Below the pieces are notes generated by a model. It was not told where the DNA came from, searched no databases, and was given only the letters and a program-made list of their open reading frames with translations. Below, piece after piece: positions 22,004 to 32,166 of a stretch of DNA of 64,000 nt. The DNA comes from Ensifer adhaerens (GTDB taxonomy: Bacteria; Pseudomonadota; Alphaproteobacteria; Rhizobiales; Rhizobiaceae). The stretch covers positions 1,612,001 through 1,676,000 of the forward strand of contig NZ_LAZS01000005.1 of the NCBI RefSeq assembly GCF_002007205.1, written 5' to 3'. The first letter of the stretch is position 1. Every line of letters starts with the position of its first letter. The position numbers and the translations under genes are program-made.

Positions 22004-23791
22004 TTAGTCCTTTTTCTGCGGGATCGGGCGGATCGCCAGTTCACGCAGCTGCGCCGGCGTCGCTTCGGACGGCGCGCCCATCAGCAGGTCGACGGCCTGC
22101 TGGTTCATCGGGAAGATCGAGATCTCGCGCAGGTTCCGGGCGCCGACGAGCAGCATGACGATGCGGTCGATGCCGAAGGCCATGCCGCCATGCGGCGGTG
22201 CGCCGTACTGGAAGGCGCGGTAGAGGCCGCCGAACTGATCTTCGACCTCCTGCTGCGACTTGCCGGTCAGCTCGAACGCCTTGACCATGACTTCCGGCAG
22301 CTGGTTACGGATCGAGCCCGAGGCGATTTCGAAGCCGTTGCAGACCATGTCGTACTGGTAGGCCTTGATCGACAGCGGATCTTCGCCGTTCAGGGCTTCC
22401 AGACCGCCCTGCGGCATCGAGAACGGGTTGTGGGCGAAATCGATCTTCTTTTCGTCTTCCAGCCATTCGTAGAACGGGAAGTCGACGATCCAGCAGAATT
22501 CGTAGCGGTCGCGGTCGACGAGGTTCAGCTCCTCGCCGGCGCGGGTGCGGGCTTCGCCGGCAAACTTGTAGAACTTCGAGGGGTCGCCCGCGACGAAGAA
22601 GCAGGCGTCGCCGTCATCGAGACCGAGCTGCGTGCGGATCGCATCGGTGCGCTCCTCGCCGATGTTCTTGGCGAGCGGACCGGCACCTTCGAGCTTTTCG
22701 CCTTCCTTGCGCCAGAAGATGTAGCCGAGACCCGGCTGACCCTGGCTCTGGGCCCAGGCGTTCATGCGATCGCAGAAGGCGCGCGAGCCGCCGGTCCTGG
22801 CCGGGATCGCCCAGACCTCGACCTTCGGGTTCGACGCGATCATGTTGGCGAAGACCTTGAAGCCGGAGCCGGCGAAGTGCTCGGTGACCGCCTGCATCTC
22901 GATCGGGTTGCGCAGGTCCGGCTTGTCGGAGCCGTATTTGCGGATCGCCGTGTCATAGGGAATGCGCGGGAACTTCTCCGTCACCGGCTTGCCATCGGCA
23001 AACTCGACGAAGATGTCGCGGATGACCGGCTCCATGGTCGACCAGACGTCTTCCTGCTCGACGAAGCTCATTTCCAGGTCGAGCTGGTAGAACTCGCCCG
23101 GCAGGCGGTCAGCGCGCGGGTCTTCGTCACGGAAGCACGGCGCGATCTGGAAGTAGCGGTCGAAGCCGGCCACCATCAAGAGCTGCTTGTACTGCTGCGG
23201 CGCCTGCGGCAGGGCATAGAAATTGCCGGGGTGGATACGCGACGGCACGAGGAAGTCGCGCGCGCCTTCCGGCGACGAGGCCGTCAGGATCGGCGTCGTG
23301 TATTCGGTAAAGCCGACGTCACCCATGTGGCGGCGCATCGACGAGATGATCTGGGTGCGCTTGACGATGTTCTTGTGCAGTGTGTCGCGGCGCAGGTCGA
23401 GGAAGCGGTACTTGAGGCGCACGTCTTCCGGATAGTCCGGCTCTCCGAACACCGGCAGCGGCAGTTCCTTGGCGGCCGAGAGGACCTCGATCTCCTGGGC
23501 GTAAAGCTCGATCTCGCCGGTCGGCATGCCCTTGTTGACGGTATCGTCGGTGCGCGCCTTGACGAGACCGTCGATGCGGATCACCCATTCGCCGCGCACG
23601 GTTTCGGCAACCTTGAACGCCGGGCTGTCCGGGTCGGCGACGACCTGGGTCAAGCCATAATGGTCACGCAGGTCGATGAAGAGAACGCCGCCATGGTCGC
23701 GGACGCGGTGGACCCAGCCGGAGAGGCGAACGGTGGAGCCGACGTCCGACTTGCGGAGGGCGGCACAGGTGTGGCTGCGGTAACGATGCAT
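22004..23791 (-). CDS. aspS: Aspartyl-tRNA synthetase
   Basis: 595 residues from the ATG at 23791, which starts the family sequence [13 protein letters not shown]; the open frame continues upstream but is not coding. Class II synthetase: an N-terminal anticodon-binding OB fold (1-105), catalytic core, and the bacterial GAD insertion domain (about 290-420). The class II motifs 2 ([24 protein letters not shown]) and 3 ([13 protein letters not shown]) are intact. Alphaproteobacteria often lack AsnRS and use a non-discriminating AspRS with GatCAB, so this enzyme may also charge tRNA-Asn; that is an inference from the lineage. Confidence 0.97.
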   Translation of the reverse strand: MHRYRSHTCAALRKSDVGSTVRLSGWVHRVRDHGGVLFIDLRDHYGLTQVVADPDSPAFKVAETVRGEWVIRIDGLVKARTDDTVNKGMPTGEIELYAQEIEVLSAAKELPLPVFGEPDYPEDVRLKYRFLDLRRDTLHKNIVKRTQIISSMRRHMGDVGFTEYTTPILTASSPEGARDFLVPSRIHPGNFYALPQAPQQYKQLLMVAGFDRYFQIAPCFRDEDPRADRLPGEFYQLDLEMSFVEQEDVWSTMEPVIRDIFVEFADGKPVTEKFPRIPYDTAIRKYGSDKPDLRNPIEMQAVTEHFAGSGFKVFANMIASNPKVEVWAIPARTGGSRAFCDRMNAWAQSQGQPGLGYIFWRKEGEKLEGAGPLAKNIGEERTDAIRTQLGLDDGDACFFVAGDPSKFYKFAGEARTRAGEELNLVDRDRYEFCWIVDFPFYEWLEDEKKIDFAHNPFSMPQGGLEALNGEDPLSIKAYQYDMVCNGFEIASGSIRNQLPEVMVKAFELTGKSQQEVEDQFGGLYRAFQYGAPPHGGMAFGIDRIVMLLVGARNLREISIFPMNQQAVDLLMGAPSEATPAQLRELAIRPIPQKKD

Positions 23792-23870
23792 CGTCTTATC
23801 CCGGAATTGCGAAAGAGCCGCGCAGGCTCGAAAGACACGGCGCGCGGCGACATGGTCAAAATCGGGCGGA

Positions 23871-23899
23871 AAAGCGCATGACGCGCAGCCTTTGTCAAG
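23871..23899 (-). promoter_or_regulatory. Candidate promoter of aspS
   Basis: On the - strand CTTGAC (23899-23894) matches the rhizobial -35 box, with a CGCTTT element 17 bases downstream. The -35 is exact, the -10 poor. It would give a leader of about 70 bases. Confidence 0.35.
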
Positions 23900-24117
23900 C
23901 CGCGCGGCCGCTGTCCGCCCCCGATGGAGGTGCGTTGTAAACGAAGGAAAGGGCCAGTCCAAGGGCGCTCGTGACAAGAGCGGGCCGAAATGCCGCGAAA
24001 AGGACGGCAATCGTCACAATTCGGGGCTGTCCGGCGGCAGAATGCGGGGCTACACATTGCATGGCCCACAGTGATCCCGCCCGAGTCGCGGCCGCTTTCC
24101 CGGATGTCGCCTGCCCC

Positions 24118-25359
24118 ATGTCTCAGATTCGCCCGCTTATTCCCCTCCTCGTTACCGCAGGCATCCTCATCGGCGGTAACGGGCTGCAGGGCACCTTCAT
24201 CTCGCTGCGTGCACTCGAAGAAGGTTTCTCGACATCGGTGATCGGTATCGTCGGTGCGGGATACAATATCGGTTTCGCGATCGGCTGCGTCTATGTCACC
24301 CGTATGCTGCGTGCCATCGGCCACATCCGCACCTTCTCGGCGATGGCGGCAATCGCCTCGGCTGCGGCGATCTCCATGGTGCTCGTGATCAACCCGCTGA
24401 TGTGGTTTTTGATGCGGCTTCTGGCCGGGATCTGTTTCGCCTGCCTGTTTGCGACGGTCGAAAGCTGGCTGAACGCCAGCGTCACCAATGCCAATAGGGC
24501 GCGCACGCTGTCTGTCTACCGCCTCGTCGATCTCGGCTCGGTGACTGCGGCGCAATATGTCATCCCCGGCATCGGCCTTGAGGGCTTCGAGCTCTTCGCC
24601 ATCATCTCCATGGCGCTGACGCTGTCGCTGGTGCCGATTTCCTTTGCCGACCGCTCAAGCCCCGTCGCCCCGGAAGCGATCCGCTTCGACGTGAAGGCAC
24701 TCTGGAACATCTCGCCGCTTGCGACCGTCGGCTGCATCGTCGTCGGCCTCACCAACGCTGCCTTCCGCTCGCTCGGGCCGATCTATGCGCAGGGGATTGG
24801 CCTGTCGGTGACGGCGATCGCCACCTTCATGAGCGCCGGCATCATCGGCGGCGTGGTGCTGCAATATCCGCTCGGCCACTATTCCGACCGTATCGACCGC
24901 CGCCTGATCATCCTGATCGCCACCTTCGGCTCGCTGCTCGCCGGCCTGTTCCTCGCCTTCGGCGCCGGCAACGACGAGTGGCTGAACTTTGCCGGCATCT
25001 TCCTCTTCGGCGCCTTTGCCATGCCGCTCTATTCGCTCTGTTCGGCCCATGCCAACGACCACGCCGCCGAGGGACAACATGCGCTGGTTTCCGCCGGCAT
25101 GCTTTTCTTCTGGTCGCTCGGCGCGATCATCGGCCCGCTGTTTGCGTCCTTCCTGCTCGAAATCTTCGGGCCGCAGGCGCTGTTCATCTATACGGCAGCG
25201 ATCCTTTTCCTGTTCATGCTCTACACGCTGCAACGCATGACGGCGCGTGGTCCGGTGCCCGCCGGCGAGCGCGCCATGCCGTTCCGCAATCTCCTGCGCA
25301 CCTCGTCCTTCTTCAACAAGCTCGCCGCCGGCAACAACCACAAGCGCAAGGACCGCTGA
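24118..25359 (+). CDS. MFS transporter
   Basis: 413 residues from the ATG at 24118. Twelve predicted membrane helices in two six-helix halves, a central loop near 190-210, and the MFS-typical loop GxxxDRxxRR as GHYSDRIDRRLIIL between helices 8 and 9. No strong substrate signature; members of this branch are annotated as general major facilitator permeases. Divergent from aspS, 326 bases of spacer. Upstream in-frame ATGs at 24061 and 23971 exist, but their extra residues are hydrophilic and unlike a transporter start. Not clearly linked to the multicopper oxidase gene 95 bases downstream. Confidence 0.88.
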   Translation: MSQIRPLIPLLVTAGILIGGNGLQGTFISLRALEEGFSTSVIGIVGAGYNIGFAIGCVYVTRMLRAIGHIRTFSAMAAIASAAAISMVLVINPLMWFLMRLLAGICFACLFATVESWLNASVTNANRARTLSVYRLVDLGSVTAAQYVIPGIGLEGFELFAIISMALTLSLVPISFADRSSPVAPEAIRFDVKALWNISPLATVGCIVVGLTNAAFRSLGPIYAQGIGLSVTAIATFMSAGIIGGVVLQYPLGHYSDRIDRRLIILIATFGSLLAGLFLAFGAGNDEWLNFAGIFLFGAFAMPLYSLCSAHANDHAAEGQHALVSAGMLFFWSLGAIIGPLFASFLLEIFGPQALFIYTAAILFLFMLYTLQRMTARGPVPAGERAMPFRNLLRTSSFFNKLAAGNNHKRKDR

Positions 25360-25453
25360 CCTGCGGCAAGATGCGCGCGACCAGGATAATTGCTGAACGC
25401 AATAATCAGGTTTAGAACCGGCAGCACCTCAACCATTTGCCGAGATTGCCGAA

Positions 25454-26854
25454 ATGCCCATCATCAGCCGCCGCACCTTCCTCCAAGGCTCCGCTGCTTT
25501 GGGAGGCGCCTTCGCGCTCGGCGCTGGCGTGGCGGCCCGCGCCGGCGCTGCACCCGATCCGCAGATCCTGACGGCGCAACTGACCGAAGCACGGATCGCC
25601 AAGGATGCGCTTACGCCCAAGATCATGACCTACGGCTTGGGTGAGGCTCCAAGCAGCGGCATGCCGCCCGTCCTGCGCATGCGCAAGGGCGAGCCCTATG
25701 CGGCCCGTCTCCTCAACCGGCTCGACGAACCGACGACAGTGCACTGGCACGGTCTTCGCATCGCAAACGCCATGGACGGCGTGCCCGAGCTGACGCAACC
25801 CTATGTCTATCCGGGCGATCCGTTCGACTACGTGTTCACCCCACCGGATGCCGGCACCTTCTGGTACCATCCGCACTGCAACACGCTGACCCAGATGGGC
25901 GCCGGGTTGACCGGCGTGATCGTCGTCGAAAACCCTGACGATCCGACGTTCGACGCCGAGATCGTGCTCAACCTGCGCGACTGGCGGCTCGGCACCGGCG
26001 GCGCCTTCATCGACGCATTCAAGCCGCGGGATGCGGCCCGCGGCGGCACCTACGGCACGGTGCGCACCGCCAACTGGCAGCAGGAGCCGACCTATGATGC
26101 CCCGGCCGGCGGGCTGGTTCGGGTGCGGATCGCCGCAACCGACGTCACGCGCATCTATACGATCGGCCTCGATGGCGCCGAGGCGATGGTGGTCGCGCTC
26201 GACGGCAACCCGGTCGACAAGCCCTTTGCACTCGACCGCTACGATTTCGGCCCCGGCCAGCGCGTCGATCTTGTCGTGCGCATGCCCGAAAGCGAGGGCC
26301 AGACGGTCGCGCTCGGAAACTTCCGCGGGTCGCACCCCTGGACCATCGCGCGGTTCAAGGCGACCGGCACCTCGCTGAAACGCGACCTCAGGGATGTCGC
26401 GCCCCTGCCCGCCAATCCGATTGCCGAGGCGGATCTCTCCACGGCGGTCCGCGTGCCGATCGAACTGACGGCGACGGCAGAGCACAATGCGACGCCTTCG
26501 ATCTGCGGTTCGCTCGGCTATACCTTCTGGGCGATCAACAAGGTGCCGTGGCCGGGCGACACGCCCGACCCGATCGCGCCGATCGAGGAAATGAAACTTG
26601 GCAAGAGCTACGTGCTCGAGGTCGCCAACCGGACGCCGCATGCGCACCCGATCCATCTGCACGGCCTGAGCTTCCGTATTCTTACGTCCAACAAGCGGAC
26701 CTTCCTGCCGCCGCCGACCGATACGATCCTGCTTTTGCCCGACGAACAGGCGGAAGTGGCGCTTGTGGCGGACAATTTGGGCGATTGGGTCATCCATTGC
26801 CACATCATCGAGCACCAGAAGACGGGGATGACGGGTTATTTCAAGATCGTCTGA
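25454..26854 (+). CDS. Multicopper oxidase with Tat signal
   Basis: 466 residues. Periplasmic copper enzyme that oxidises a substrate and reduces oxygen to water. The N-terminus holds a twin-arginine motif SRRTFLQGS (residues 5-13) and hydrophobic stretch ending ARAGAAPDP. Three cupredoxin domains with the copper ligands HWHG (near 97-100), WYHPH (near 137), HPIHLHG (near 397-403) and HCHIIEHQKTGM (near 449-460); the HCH triad gives the type 1 and trinuclear ligands. It could be a laccase-like or CueO-type cuprous oxidase. No methionine-rich insert is obvious, which argues against a typical CueO. No copper genes neighbour it. Confidence 0.9.
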   Translation: MPIISRRTFLQGSAALGGAFALGAGVAARAGAAPDPQILTAQLTEARIAKDALTPKIMTYGLGEAPSSGMPPVLRMRKGEPYAARLLNRLDEPTTVHWHGLRIANAMDGVPELTQPYVYPGDPFDYVFTPPDAGTFWYHPHCNTLTQMGAGLTGVIVVENPDDPTFDAEIVLNLRDWRLGTGGAFIDAFKPRDAARGGTYGTVRTANWQQEPTYDAPAGGLVRVRIAATDVTRIYTIGLDGAEAMVVALDGNPVDKPFALDRYDFGPGQRVDLVVRMPESEGQTVALGNFRGSHPWTIARFKATGTSLKRDLRDVAPLPANPIAEADLSTAVRVPIELTATAEHNATPSICGSLGYTFWAINKVPWPGDTPDPIAPIEEMKLGKSYVLEVANRTPHAHPIHLHGLSFRILTSNKRTFLPPPTDTILLLPDEQAEVALVADNLGDWVIHCHIIEHQKTGMTGYFKIV

Positions 26855-26932
26855 GATTTTCGATTGTGACAAATGCCGCGAAGAGTTACACGAAAATCCA
26901 AGCCGCATTTTTGCCACAGTGATTTAAATCTG

Positions 26933-28084
26933 ATGATTGAAACAACAGCAGACCTTGAGGCCGCCTGCGAACAGCTGGCCCGCTCAAATTATATTACAAT
27001 TGATACTGAATTCCTGCGGGAAACGACCTTCTGGCCAGAGCTCTGCCTGATCCAGATGGCGAGCCCGGATCTTGCCGTCATCGTCGACCCGATGGCCAAG
27101 GGGATCGACCTTGCGCCCTTCTTCGCGCTCATGGCCAACCCTGAAGTCATCAAGGTGTTCCATGCCGCGCGTCAGGACATCGAGATCATCTTCCATCTCG
27201 GCGAGCTCATTCCGCACCCGATCTTCGACACACAGGTCGCGGCGATGGTTTGCGGTTTCGGCGACAGCGTTTCCTACGACCAGCTGGTCAACCGCGTCAC
27301 CGGCACGCAGATCGACAAGTCCTCGCGCTTCACCGACTGGAGCCGCCGTCCGCTGACTGAAAAGCAGCTCGACTATGCGCTGGCCGACGTCACGCATCTG
27401 CGCGACATCTACAAGTACCTGGCCGCGGAGCTCGAGCGCGAGGGCCGTTCGCTCTGGCTCACCGAGGAGATGGCCATCCTCGAAGCCCGCGACACCTACG
27501 ACCTGCATCCTGATGATGCCTGGCAGCGCCTGAAGATGCGGGTGAAGAAGCCGATCGAGCTCGCCGTACTAAAGACCGTCGCCGCCTGGCGCGAGCGCGA
27601 GGCGCGCGCCCGCAACGTTCCGCGCGGCCGCATCCTCAAGGACGACGCCATCTACGAAATCGCCCAGCAGCAGCCGAAGGATGCGGAGGCGCTTGCGCGA
27701 CTCAGGACCATTCCCAAGGGCTGGGAACGCTCCAGCGCCGGAACAGCGGTCGTCGAGGCCGTCAATGAAGCGCTGGCGATCCCGAAGACCGATCTGCCGA
27801 AGCTTCCGCGCCAGAGCCATGCGCCAGAAGGTGCTGCGGCCGCCGGCGAAATGCTGAAGGTGCTCTTGAAGCTCATCGCCGAAAAGCAGGGCGTCGCTGC
27901 GAAGATCATCGCCAACAGCGAGGATCTCGACAGAATAGCAGCCGAGGGCGAGAAGGCGGACGTCGCCGCGCTCAAGGGCTGGCGGCGCGAACTCTTCGGC
28001 GAAACGGCACTGAAGCTGATCAACGGCGACGTCGCCCTGCGCTTCGTCGACAAGAAGATCGAAGCGGTGGAAATCGGCGTCTAA
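26933..28084 (+). CDS. rnd: Ribonuclease D
   Basis: 383 residues from the ATG at 26933. 3'-5' exoribonuclease that trims tRNA precursors and other stable RNAs. The DEDDy exonuclease domain (about 1-170) shows D24/E26 in ITIDTEFLRE, D in HAARQDIEII, and Y/D in DYALADVTHL; one HRDC domain follows at about 205-285 and a second degenerate helical region to the end, as in E. coli RNase D. Length is normal. A hairpin without T tract (CGGGCGGA/TCCGCCCG, 28115-28138) lies after the stop. Confidence 0.94.
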   Translation: MIETTADLEAACEQLARSNYITIDTEFLRETTFWPELCLIQMASPDLAVIVDPMAKGIDLAPFFALMANPEVIKVFHAARQDIEIIFHLGELIPHPIFDTQVAAMVCGFGDSVSYDQLVNRVTGTQIDKSSRFTDWSRRPLTEKQLDYALADVTHLRDIYKYLAAELEREGRSLWLTEEMAILEARDTYDLHPDDAWQRLKMRVKKPIELAVLKTVAAWREREARARNVPRGRILKDDAIYEIAQQQPKDAEALARLRTIPKGWERSSAGTAVVEAVNEALAIPKTDLPKLPRQSHAPEGAAAAGEMLKVLLKLIAEKQGVAAKIIANSEDLDRIAAEGEKADVAALKGWRRELFGETALKLINGDVALRFVDKKIEAVEIGV

Positions 28085-28114
28085 ATCACGTCCGCATCAG
28101 CTTGAAAAAGGTAA

Positions 28115-28138
28115 CGGGCGGAGACAAGTTTCCGCCCG
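28115..28138. terminator. Hairpin after rnd (weak terminator)
   Basis: Perfect 8-bp inverted repeat CGGGCGGA/TCCGCCCG with an 8-base loop, 31 bases past the rnd stop. There is no T run, so its role as terminator is uncertain. Confidence 0.4.
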
Positions 28139-28266
28139 AATCCAGCTCTAGCGAAGGGCCGGGCGGAATAGAATCACCATCGTATCAAACGAGGTGACGT
28201 GAGTCGGCGCGTTGGGCAACGCCGACCGACACGGATGCCGCCTCTTCCGGTACCGGAGCTTTCTGC

Positions 28267-29316
28267 ATGCGTTGGCGCTTTTCGACTTTCGAAGGACTAC
28301 TCTTGCTGCTGGTCATCGCCGGCGCCGGGGCAGTCTACGCATGGGTCTTCTACGGCAAAGGCGCCCTGATCGGCGCGACCTACGCGCTCTTCATGTGCCT
28401 GCCGATCATCGCGTTTGAGAGGCGCGTCATTTTCCGGCGCCTCCATCGACGGATCCACGCCTTTTCAACGCCCGTCTTCTTCGTCGCGTCGCTGGTCATC
28501 TACTTCGTGCTTCTCGACATCGGCTATGCCGCCGCCGGCCTGATCATGCAGTCGGGTGGCGTCATGGAGGACCACTGGATGGACGCGATGATGCCGTCAA
28601 AGACGGTCCTCATCTTTGCGCTCGGCGTTTCGGGATCGCTCGTCTTCATCCTCAGGGTTCGCGAACTGCTCGGACGTGACGTCTTCCTGAGCCTGCTCAC
28701 CGGGCGCTACCGCAGGCCGATCGAGGAAGAGCGCGTCTTCCTCTTCATCGATCTTGCCGGCTCGACCTCCTACGCCGAGAAACACGGCGATCTCAGGATG
28801 CAGGAGTATCTCGGCAAACTGTTCGCGACGATCGCCGACCCGGTCATGCGCTATCGCGGCTCCATCGACGACTACATCGGCGATGCCGCCGTCATTACCT
28901 GGCCCTTCGATCGCGCGACCAACAATGCCGCCTGCATTCATTGCGTCTTCGACATTCTGGAAATGATCGATGCGGATGCGCAGCGTTGGCAGAAGGAGTT
29001 CGGCGAGGTTCCACGCCTGCGCGCGGCCCTTCACGGCGGCACCATCGTCGCTGCCGAAATCGGTCTCGACCGGCACAAGATCACCTATTTCGGCGACACG
29101 GTGAACACCACCGCCCGGCTTGAAGGCTTCTGCAAGACGCTTGGCCACCAGGTGCTGATCTCCACCGAGCTCGCCCGCAAGATGCGCCTGCCGCATTATG
29201 TCCGGGTCGAAGATCTCGGCGAGCACGCCATCAGGGGGCGCGGGCAGAAGCTCGGCGTGCTGGCGTTGCGCGCTGGCAGCGCGGCGCCGGCTCTCGTCCC
29301 CAGTCCGGCCGAGTAG
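28267..29316 (+). CDS. Membrane-anchored class III adenylate/guanylate cyclase
   Basis: 349 residues. Makes cAMP or cGMP from the nucleoside triphosphate. Four predicted helices at about 10-30, 34-50, 70-92 and 112-130 anchor it in the inner membrane; the cyclase homology domain spans about 155-335. Both metal aspartates are present: D162 in LFIDLAGST and D206 in DDYIGDAAV. The GDTVNTTARLEGFC segment is the usual transition-state region. Rhizobia carry many such cyclases with different sensor halves. Substrate choice cannot be read with confidence. It stands alone 182 bases after rnd. Confidence 0.88.
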   Translation: MRWRFSTFEGLLLLLVIAGAGAVYAWVFYGKGALIGATYALFMCLPIIAFERRVIFRRLHRRIHAFSTPVFFVASLVIYFVLLDIGYAAAGLIMQSGGVMEDHWMDAMMPSKTVLIFALGVSGSLVFILRVRELLGRDVFLSLLTGRYRRPIEEERVFLFIDLAGSTSYAEKHGDLRMQEYLGKLFATIADPVMRYRGSIDDYIGDAAVITWPFDRATNNAACIHCVFDILEMIDADAQRWQKEFGEVPRLRAALHGGTIVAAEIGLDRHKITYFGDTVNTTARLEGFCKTLGHQVLISTELARKMRLPHYVRVEDLGEHAIRGRGQKLGVLALRAGSAAPALVPSPAE

Positions 29317-29337
29317 TTGGGTCGAACGACGATCGCC

Positions 29338-29745
29338 TCACGCGTGCAGTTTCGCGCCCTTGGTGATCTTGTCGACCAGCTTCTTGTCCGCGTGGATGGC
29401 GATGCCGGCGACCGCGGCATCATCGGGGCTGGTCTCGGCGAAAACCGCACGGTTGGCGTGGTCGTGACCGGTGGCAAACATGCCGTCGACATAGATCGAA
29501 GCTTTAATCTCTCTTTCGATCGCGCGCCGTTGAATGTTGCCGAGCGTCGTCCCATCTGCGGCAAGCACGATGATCGGCTGCACACTCAAGGCGTTGTAGA
29601 CGTTGCCGGCGCCGTCGCGATAGTCTTCACCAATGATGTCGGGCTTCTGCGCGGCAATACCGGTGGCGAGGAACGCGGTGACGTTCAGCTTCTGCCAGGT
29701 AGCCAGGTCCTCGCGCAAGACGATTGCAAATTTGGTATCGAACAT
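29338..29745 (-). CDS. DUF2000-family protein
   Basis: 135 residues from the ATG at 29745, which has a GGAG site 9 bases before it; two further ATGs (29754, 29760) extend it by 3 and 5 residues. The sequence matches what I know as DUF2000: it begins MFDTKFAIVLREDLATWQKLN and ends with the AIREIHADKKLVDK-like AIHADKKLVDKITKGAK. Peptidyl-tRNA hydrolase-2-like fold is reported for the family; function is not established. Its start codon overlaps the start of the divergent araC-type gene by two bases, so the two almost certainly share regulation. Confidence 0.8.
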   Translation of the reverse strand: MFDTKFAIVLREDLATWQKLNVTAFLATGIAAQKPDIIGEDYRDGAGNVYNALSVQPIIVLAADGTTLGNIQRRAIEREIKASIYVDGMFATGHDHANRAVFAETSPDDAAVAGIAIHADKKLVDKITKGAKLHA

Positions 29746-30640
29746 GACGGCCATCTCCATTTCAGCCCGACAGGGCGTGCCGGAAGACGCATTATCGGAG
29801 GATGCCGCGATCGATCTTGAACGATTGTGCGGCGTGCCCGGCGACGGCATCCAGGTCGCGCCTGCCGTCGACGGCATCGAGCGCATCGAAGCGCGGCTGC
29901 ATGGAAAATTCTTCGAGCCGCACCGCCACGACACCTATGCGATCGGCGTGACGCTCGGCGGCGTGCAGACCTTCCAATACCGGGGCGAAAGTCGTTTCAG
30001 CAATCCGGGAAGCATCATCATCCTCCACCCGGACGAGATCCACGACGGCGGCGCGGGAACGGAAATCGGCCTGCGCTACCGGATGATGTACCTGCAGCCG
30101 GAGCGGTTGCTCGCGGCACTCGACGAAACAGGCCCCTCCCTGCCCTTCGTCGCAGCACCTGTCGTGGGCGATGAGGCCCTGCGGCAGGCGGTCGGGGAAG
30201 CCCTCGTCGATCTCGACAACGGCATCGACGAGCTGGCGCTGGACGACATTCTCGTGCGCATAGCCGAGGGCCTGTACCGCCATGCCGGCGCCAAGGACAT
30301 CAAGCCCGGAAAGGCCGATAAAAACGCCGTTCTTCAGGCGAGCGACTTCCTTCGCGCCAATCTCGAGCGGCCCGTCGGCTCGCAGGAACTCGAGGCGGTG
30401 AGCGGGCTTGATCGCTTCACGCTGGCGCGGCAGTTCCGCAAGGTCCTCGGCACCAGCCCGCATCGCTACCTCCTCATGCGCCGGCTGGAGCGCGCCCGCC
30501 AGATGATCGCCCGGGGCGAAAGCCTTGCCGGTGCAGCGCTCGAAACCGGCTTTGCCGATCAGGCGCATTTCACCCGTCATTTCAAGCGCGCCTATGGCAT
30601 CACGCCCGGACGATGGGCGGGCCTCGTTGTCGCCAGCTAA
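29744..30640 (+). CDS. AraC-family transcriptional regulator
   Basis: 298 residues from the ATG at 29744. N-terminal cupin-like AraC ligand domain (about 40-140) with HRHDTYAIGVTLGGVQTFQYRG and an HPDEIHDG segment; the C-terminal HTH_18 region (about 190-290) has two helix-turn-helix motifs, SQELEAVSGLDRFTLARQFRKVLG and AGAALETGFADQAHFTRHFKRAYGITPGRW. The start is uncertain: ATG at 29744 overlaps the DUF2000 start, while GTG at 29777 has an AGGG site close by and fits the usual family length better. Likely controls the divergent DUF2000 gene. Confidence 0.88.
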   Translation: MTAISISARQGVPEDALSEDAAIDLERLCGVPGDGIQVAPAVDGIERIEARLHGKFFEPHRHDTYAIGVTLGGVQTFQYRGESRFSNPGSIIILHPDEIHDGGAGTEIGLRYRMMYLQPERLLAALDETGPSLPFVAAPVVGDEALRQAVGEALVDLDNGIDELALDDILVRIAEGLYRHAGAKDIKPGKADKNAVLQASDFLRANLERPVGSQELEAVSGLDRFTLARQFRKVLGTSPHRYLLMRRLERARQMIARGESLAGAALETGFADQAHFTRHFKRAYGITPGRWAGLVVAS

Positions 30641-30732
30641 CACTGTCACCAAAGCTTCATCGGGCTGTAAGGCAAGCATCACCCAACCGTCATCATAGCC
30701 GCCTATCGGGTTGCAGGCTTTAGCTCCAACCC

Positions 30733-32103
30733 ATGGTGACTTTCATGACGAAAACGCTTCTCGCCACCGCGGCGCTCACCCTTTTGATGACGATGGCCGC
30801 CTCGGCCGAGGAAAAGTCCTTCAACGCGACGCTGAAGGGTCACGCTATCCTGCCGGCAAACACGATCATTGCGGCCCCGTCCGACGCGCCCGAGTACCTG
30901 AAGACCTCCGGCAAGTTCACCACGCCGGACCGCAAGCGCGCGGACGCGCTCGGCACCGTGCCCGGCAAGGATGGCGTTCGCCTGACGGGCCTGTCGCTGC
31001 CCTTCGACGGTCAGCCGATGCAGGGCTTCTCCGGCATCAAGGCGATGGACGACGGTACCTTCTGGAGCCTTTCGGACAACGGCTTCGGCAACAAGCTGAA
31101 CTCGACCGACGCCATGCTGATGCTGCACCATGTGAAGATGGACTGGGATGCCGGCAAGGTCGAGGCGCTGAAGACGCTGTTCCTCACCGACCCGGACAAG
31201 AAGGCCCCCTTCCCGATCGTCATGGAAGGTTCCGACAAGCGTTATCTCACCGGCGCCGACTTTGACGTCGAATCGATTCAGCCTGTTGCCGACGGCTTCT
31301 GGGTTGGCGAGGAATTCGGCCCCTACATTCTGAAGTTCGATCTCGACGGCAAGCTGGCCGACGTCATTGCGACGACGGTCGACGGCAAGCCGGTGCTTTC
31401 GCCCGATAATCCGACGCTGACGCTGCAGGCCGACCCGTCGAAGAAGACGCCCGCCTTCAACCTGAAGCGCTCCGGCGGCTACGAGGGTATGGCGCTTTCC
31501 AAGGATGGCAGCAAGCTCTATGGCCTGCTCGAAGGCCCGCTCTGGACCGACAGCGAAACGGTCGAGCAGGCAGAAGGCCGCCCGGCGCTGCGCATCATCG
31601 AGCTCGATGTCGCAACCAAGGCTTGGACTGGCCGCAACTGGCTCTACCCGCTGGCCGAAGGCGGCGAGGCGATCGGCGACTTCAACATGCTCGATGACAG
31701 AACAGCGCTGGTGATCGAGCGCGACAATGGCGCCGGCACGGTCGATAAGGCCTGCGCCGATCCGAAGGACCCGAAGCCCGACTGCTTCGCCACCGGTTCC
31801 AAGGTCAAGCGGATCTACAAGATCGCCTTCGACGACAGCAATGTCGGCAAGGCCGCGCGCAAGATCGGTTACATCGATCTCCTGAAGATCGCCGATCCCG
31901 AGAACAAGAAGCGCCAAGGCGGCGGCGAAGGCTTCTACGACATGCCCTTCGTCACCATCGAGAACGTCGACCGCGTCGATGAGACCCACATCATCGTCGG
32001 CAACGACAACAACCTGCCGTTCTCGGCCGGCCGCTCGCTCGACAAGGCCGACGACAACGAGTTCGTGCTGCTCGAAGTCGGCGACTTCCTGAAGGCCGAA
32101 TAA
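30733..32103 (+). CDS. Secreted phytase-like esterase (Phytase-like, PF13449 type)
   Basis: 456 residues; a start at 30745 would remove four residues. Signal peptide ending AASAEE (near 26). The mature part is an esterase-like phytase domain: a beta-propeller-like protein with FSGIKAMDDGTFWSLSDNGFGNK, YLTGADFDVESIQPVADGFWVGEEFGPYILKFD and a closing DETHIIVGNDNNLPFSAGRSL. These carry the conserved acidic residues for calcium. Such proteins are exported and may hydrolyse phosphate esters, but activity is not certain. Followed by a strong bidirectional terminator shared with ppx. Confidence 0.87.
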   Translation: MVTFMTKTLLATAALTLLMTMAASAEEKSFNATLKGHAILPANTIIAAPSDAPEYLKTSGKFTTPDRKRADALGTVPGKDGVRLTGLSLPFDGQPMQGFSGIKAMDDGTFWSLSDNGFGNKLNSTDAMLMLHHVKMDWDAGKVEALKTLFLTDPDKKAPFPIVMEGSDKRYLTGADFDVESIQPVADGFWVGEEFGPYILKFDLDGKLADVIATTVDGKPVLSPDNPTLTLQADPSKKTPAFNLKRSGGYEGMALSKDGSKLYGLLEGPLWTDSETVEQAEGRPALRIIELDVATKAWTGRNWLYPLAEGGEAIGDFNMLDDRTALVIERDNGAGTVDKACADPKDPKPDCFATGSKVKRIYKIAFDDSNVGKAARKIGYIDLLKIADPENKKRQGGGEGFYDMPFVTIENVDRVDETHIIVGNDNNLPFSAGRSLDKADDNEFVLLEVGDFLKAE

Positions 32104-32105
32104 TC

Positions 32106-32142
32106 AAAAAGGGCGCGCGAACCAAGGTTCGCGCGCCTTTTG
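32106..32142. terminator. Bidirectional terminator between the phytase-like gene and ppx
   Basis: GGCGCGCGAACC/GGTTCGCGCGCC stem of 12 bp with a 2-base loop, preceded by AAAAA and followed by TTTT, between the convergent stops at 32103 and 32167. Confidence 0.9.
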
Positions 32143-32166
32143 ACTTGAACCCGGATTTCGCAGAGC

